Assembly (NCBI RefSeq): GCF_029633865.1
Contig: NC_079219.1
Coordinates: 57,853,069-57,917,068 of the forward strand
Direction: 5' to 3'
DNA: 64,000 bases
DNA from: Lampris incognitus
Taxonomy: Eukaryota > Chordata > Actinopteri > Lampriformes > Lampridae
The notes beneath the pieces are model-generated. The model searched no databases and had not been told where the DNA came from. It worked only from the letters and a program-made list of their open reading frames with translations. Below, piece by piece: positions 60,205 through 64,000 of this stretch; the stretch's first letter is position 1, and every line of letters begins with the position of its first letter. Made by a program: the position numbers and the translations under genes.

Positions 60205-60810
60205 AATGTTTATTTAAATGGAAACGGTTGTGCATTGAAGACCCTGTTGTGTTACGCAGGCGTTGCAACTATGGCTGCTGAGAAGGCTATGCTTTACATT
60301 CTTTTAAAAGAATATTCAGAGCCAGATGAAATCAGTTTAAATATTTGTTTAATGCTATAAAATACATCAAACATGTCTTCTAATGTCTTCAATTGTTGCA
60401 TACACCAAGCTACAGTGGATGCATTTGTAAAGGACTTCAGTTGGATCCATTGTGCGCACTGACTTTTTAATATGGCGGGGTTTCTAAACACGTCGCTCCT
60501 GATTGGGAAACACCTGACACACCCACTAAATAAGAGAAAATGTACCCCAAAGCCCGTGGCACGCTGTTTTGAGGAAACATGTCGTTCAACCCGGAAATTA
60601 GCAAAACAGTACACACCATTTTCAGATTGAACATGCCCCTGGTGTAGGAGGAAAGTGTTAAGGAGGCCTGCCACAGCATCCTCTGTCTTTTCTTTTGGTC
60701 TTATAAACGTACTGGTAGGAATCTAGCTGTGGGCTAACAACTAGGAGGAATGCGTTCAGTAGCAGTTTCTCGGAAGTATTTTGCAATAATGGTGGTGAGT
60801 ACTACTGGTC
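60205..60810. other. Unassigned sequence
   Basis: Contains an open stretch on the minus strand (60674-60294) with no family resemblance and several stops in the neighbouring frames. Possibly an old transposon; not a gene I can support. Confidence 0.3.
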
Positions 60811-60819
60811 TATTGTGAT

Positions 60820-61240
60820 TCAGTTCAGAGGGGTGGGGTTTCTTGGGGACAGGAATGTTGGTAGATGTTTTCCAGAGGGCGGGGATGGTTGCAGTCTGGA
60901 GCGCTCACTAAAGTTAGAATGGAGAAGGGGGAGAGCTACAAGGCATAGCCCTTGAGCAGGCTTTCTGTGATCCCATCTGGGCCGAGGGGCCTTGCCAGCT
61001 TTACACCTCATGAGCTGATGATAGACGCCCACTTCTGTGAAAGGGACAGAGTGTGACTGATCAGGGGTGGGTTGGCTCCCAAGCAATCTCTCACACTCAG
61101 CAGGGCAGTTGAGAATGTCAAACCTGGCCTAGAAGTGTTCAGATCTCTAGTGAATGAGGTGAGGTCAGTGGTTGTAGGAGTGCTGGTTTTTGAGGTGGAC
61201 CCGGTGAGTGTTCTCACCTTCTGGTATTCATGCTGCTAAA
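60820..61240 (-). pseudogene. LINE reverse transcriptase fragment
   Basis: Minus-strand MRCKAGKAPRPRWDHRKPAQ in place of CGKAPGPDGI-type motif, with FLSPRNPTPLN corresponding to VPKKPRPLN of L2/Rex-type LINEs. Several frame shifts. Confidence 0.6.
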
Positions 61241-61252
61241 AGTCCTGTTCTA

Positions 61253-62870
61253 CAAACCCCAATTCCAATGAAGTTGGGACGTTGTGTAAAATATGAATAA
61301 AAACAGAATACAATGATTTGCAAATCATTTTCGACCTATATTCAACTGAATACACTACAAAGACAAGATATTTAATGTTCAAACTGATAAACTTTATTGT
61401 TTTTTGCAAATATTCACTCATTTTGAATTTGATGCCTGCAACACCTTCCAAAGAAGCTGGGACAGGGGCAACAAAAGACTGGGAAAGTTGCGGAATGCCC
61501 AAAAAACACCTGTTTGGAACATTCCACAGGTGAACAGGTTAATCTGAAACAGGTGAGTGTCATGATTGGGTATAAAAGGAGCATCCCCAAAAGGTTAATT
61601 CACAAGCAAGGATGGGGCGAGGTTCACCACTCTGTGAACAACTGCGTGAGCAAATAGTCCAACAGTTTAAGAACAATGTTTCTCAATGTACAATTAATTA
61701 CAAGGAATTTGGAGATTTCATCATCTGCAGTCCATAATATCATCAAAAGATTCAGAGAATCCAGAGAAATCTCTGCATGTAAGCAGCAAGGCCGAAAACC
61801 AGCATTGAATGCCCGTGACCTTCGATCCCTCAGGCGGCACTGCATTAAAAACCGACGTCATTCTGTAAAGGATATTGCCACGTGGGCTCAGGAACACTTC
61901 GGAAAACCATTGTCGGTTAAGACAGTTCATCACTACATCTACAAGTGCAAGTTAAAACTACCATGCAAAGCGAAAGCCATATATCAACAACACCCAGAAA
62001 CGCCGCCGGCTTCTCTGGGCCCGAGCTCATCTGAGATGGACTGACGCAAAGTGGACAAGTGTGCTGTGGTCTGACGAGTCCACATTTCAAATTGTTTTTG
62101 GAAATCATGGACATCGTGTCCTCTGGGCTAAAGAAGAAAAGGACCATCCAGATTGTTCTCAGCGCAAAGTTCAAAAGCCAGCATCTGTGATGGTATTGGG
62201 GTGTGTTAGTGCCCATGGCATCATGGGTAACTTGCACATCTGTGAAGGCACCGTTAATGCTGAAAAGTACGTACAGGGTTTGGAGCAACATATGCTGCCA
62301 TCCAAGCGACGTCTTTTTCAGGGACGTCCCTGCTTATTTCAGCAAGACAATGCCAAGCCACAGTCTGCACGTGTTACAACAGCGTGGCTTCGTAGTAAAA
62401 GAGTGCGGGTACTAGACTGGCCCACCTGCAGTCCACACCTGTCTCCCATTGAAAATGTGTGGCGCATTATGAAGCGCAAAATATGACAACAGAGACCCCG
62501 GCCTGTTGAGCAACTGAAGTCATACATGAAGCAAGAATGGGAAAGAATTCCACCAACAAAGCTTCAACAATTAGTGTCCTCATTTCCCAAACGCTTATTG
62601 AGTGTTGTTAAAAGGAAAGGTGACGTAACACAGTGGTAACCATGCCCCTGTCCCAGCTTTTTTCGGAACATGTTGCAGGCATCCAATTCAAAATGAGTGA
62701 ATATTTGCAAAAAAAACCCCAAAAACAATAAAGTTTATCAGTTTGAACATTAAATATCTTGTCTTCGTAGTGTATTCAATTGAATATAGGCAGAAAAGGA
62801 TTTCCAAGTCATTGTATTGTTTCTATTTACGTTTTACACAACGTCCCAACTTCATTGGAATTGGGGTTTG
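61253..62870 (+). mobile_element. Complete Tc1-like transposon, inactive
   Basis: TA duplications at 61251-61252 and 62871-62872. Terminal inverted repeats of about 200 bp (CAAACCCCAATTCCAATGAA at the left, complement at the right). Transposase pieces: ATG at 61612, helix-turn-helix part at 61676-62044 (VHNIIKRFRESREI), catalytic part at 62061-62486 (LWSDESTF, FQQDNAKP, SPIENVW). The second Asp and the Glu are separated by 34 residues (DD34E). Confidence 0.93.
61612..62638 (+). pseudogene. Tc1-like transposase pseudogene
   Basis: The reading starts at ATG 61612 (MGRGSPLCEQLREQIVQQFK), changes frame near 61670 and again near 62005, and meets TGA at about 62484 where relatives have an Arg codon. 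It continues with QEWERIPPTKLQQLVSSFPK and KRKGDVTQW to a TAA at about 62636. The three catalytic residues are kept. Confidence 0.88.
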
Positions 62871-62883
62871 TAATTTGTCCTTA

Positions 62884-62985
62884 TATGCGAGTTTTGCTTT
62901 CTTGATTTCATTTTTCACAGAGCGGTTAGTGGCTCCAAGGGAAAGACAGTCCTTTCGATGGAGTGCTTGCTGTTTCTCTTTTTCT
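62884..62985 (-). pseudogene. LINE linker fragment
   Basis: Minus-strand RKDCLSLGATNRSVKNEIKK and AKLAYKDK, resembling the region between endonuclease and reverse transcriptase of L2/Rex-type LINEs. It continues past the neighbouring SINE. Confidence 0.45.
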
Positions 62986-62989
62986 TTTT

Positions 62990-63436
62990 TCTTTTTTACC
63001 CCCCCCCCTTTTCTCCCAATTGTATGCGGCCAATTACCCCACTCTTCTGAGCCATACCGGTTGCTGCTCCACCCCCTCTGCTGATCCAGGGAGGGCTGCA
63101 GACTTCCACGTCTCCTCCGATACATGTGGAGTCGCCAGCCGCTTCTTTTCACCTGACAGGGAGCAGTTTCGCCAGGGGGATGTAGCACGTGGGAGGATCA
63201 CGCTATTCCCCCCAGTTCCTCCTCCCCCCTGAACAGGCGCCCCGACTGACCAGAGGAGGCGCTAGTGCAGCGACCAGGACACTTACCCACTTTCGGCTTC
63301 CCACCTGCAGACACAGCCAATTGTGTCTGGAGGGACGCCCAACCAAGCCGGAGGTAACACAGGGGTTAGAACCACCGATCCCCGTGTTGGTAGGCAATGG
63401 AGTAGACTGCTACGCCTCCCGGACATCCCCCTGTTT
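62990..63436 (-). mobile_element. SINE family B, minus strand
   Basis: Complete copy with head near 63430 (GGATGTCCGGGAGGCGTAGC on the minus strand), body ATTGGCTGTGTCTGCAGGTG, and tail with C/T run at 62990-63020. Confidence 0.82.
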
Positions 63437-63439
63437 TTC

Positions 63440-64000
63440 CCTAAGCTTAGATTTAATTTAGGGGTCATCCGTGGTCTGGCGTCAGGGTATTTTTTAACAG
63501 TTTTGGTTGAGACGGTAGTCGCCATCCAAAACTGTAATCCGTGATTATATCAACTTTCACATTCAGATTGCTGTTAAAAATACTCCAGTCAGTGCACGTG
63601 AGGGACCCTGTTTCTGTGCAGTTGTATCTTCGACCACTGGTTAATGCTGTAGGTGAGTGATTTATGGGGTTTCAGTACTTGTGTGTATTGCAGAAGCAGG
63701 AAGATAATCTTATGATCCGCAGAGCCAAGCTGCACGTGAGCTGTGTAAGCATTGTGTATGTTCCTACAACAAGTACAAAAGATTTTCTTTCCTCGTATGG
63801 ATATAGAAATACTGTTTAAAGGACTGGAGAAAATTTTCCTAGCATAGCATACATGGGTGCTCTGGGCTGCTATCAGCTGCGGTTTTGCTGCTTACGCCAG
63901 GTGGGATGTACACACAGCTGATGACCACAGTGGGAAATTCCCATGGGAGGTAGTAGGAGTGAAGTTTTAGGGTCAGCATTTCTATGTGCAGTGTTAAGAC
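63440..64000. other. Unassigned right edge
   Basis: No recognised gene. Probably the 5' continuation of the LINE fragment at 62884, judging by its position beyond the SINE; the window ends here. Confidence 0.3.

Noticed and set aside
60294-60674. 126-codon minus-strand frame, briefly considered as a THAP-like DNA-binding protein
   Set aside because: The Cys and His spacing does not fit a THAP finger and no other family motif is visible.

Overview
The window looks like teleost fish chromosomal DNA. It has one multi-exon vertebrate gene with GT-AG introns, and the rest is packed with fish-type repeats: BEL/Pao, L1, RTE and L2-like LINEs, a Penelope-like element, DIRS, hAT/Tigger/Tc1 DNA transposons, tRNA- and 5S-derived SINEs and long (CA)n tracts. 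I see no prokaryotic features.

The only host gene I can support is setdb1, the SETDB1/ESET histone H3 lysine-9 methyltransferase, on the + strand. I place 25 coding exons between 7317 and 47580. Their lengths add up to 3801 nt (1266 codons plus TGA), and every splice phase agrees. The product has the family order: N-terminal coiled coil, Tudor domains, MBD, pre-SET, a SET domain split by a long acidic insertion, and post-SET. A CpG-rich promoter region lies at about 7105-7520, next to a G-rich 15-bp minisatellite (6764-7102). A polyadenylation signal lies at 47997.

Upstream (1-7100) are a minus-strand BEL/Pao gag-pol remnant with a tRNA-Tyr-type primer binding site, an old retroviral integrase remnant split by a SINE, an L1 fragment split by a SINE and a MITE, and a GCTAGC-rich repeat cluster. 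Intron 1 holds a Penelope-like element interrupted by an opposite-strand LINE. Intron 9 (about 12 kb) holds a near-complete L1 (6.3 kb, 14-bp target duplication, one in-frame stop) inside a hAT/ZBED-like element. Intron 16 holds a 3.3-kb L2-like LINE carrying a foldback hAT MITE. Intron 17 holds several SINEs and a degenerate antisense 18S rDNA fragment. Intron 24 holds a 5S-rRNA-derived SINE.

Downstream (48000-64000) I find no confident host gene. There is a truncated RTE LINE, tRNA-headed SINEs, a GC-box satellite, a hAT MITE with an expanded 41-bp repeat, a full-length but inactivated RTE LINE with a 12-bp target duplication, a DIRS fragment and a complete but frameshifted Tc1-like transposon. 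SETDB1 is known in mammals for silencing retroelements; here its own introns are a dense collection of them. The strongest unexpected items are the 18S rDNA fragment, the near-intact L1 and the nested Penelope-like element.
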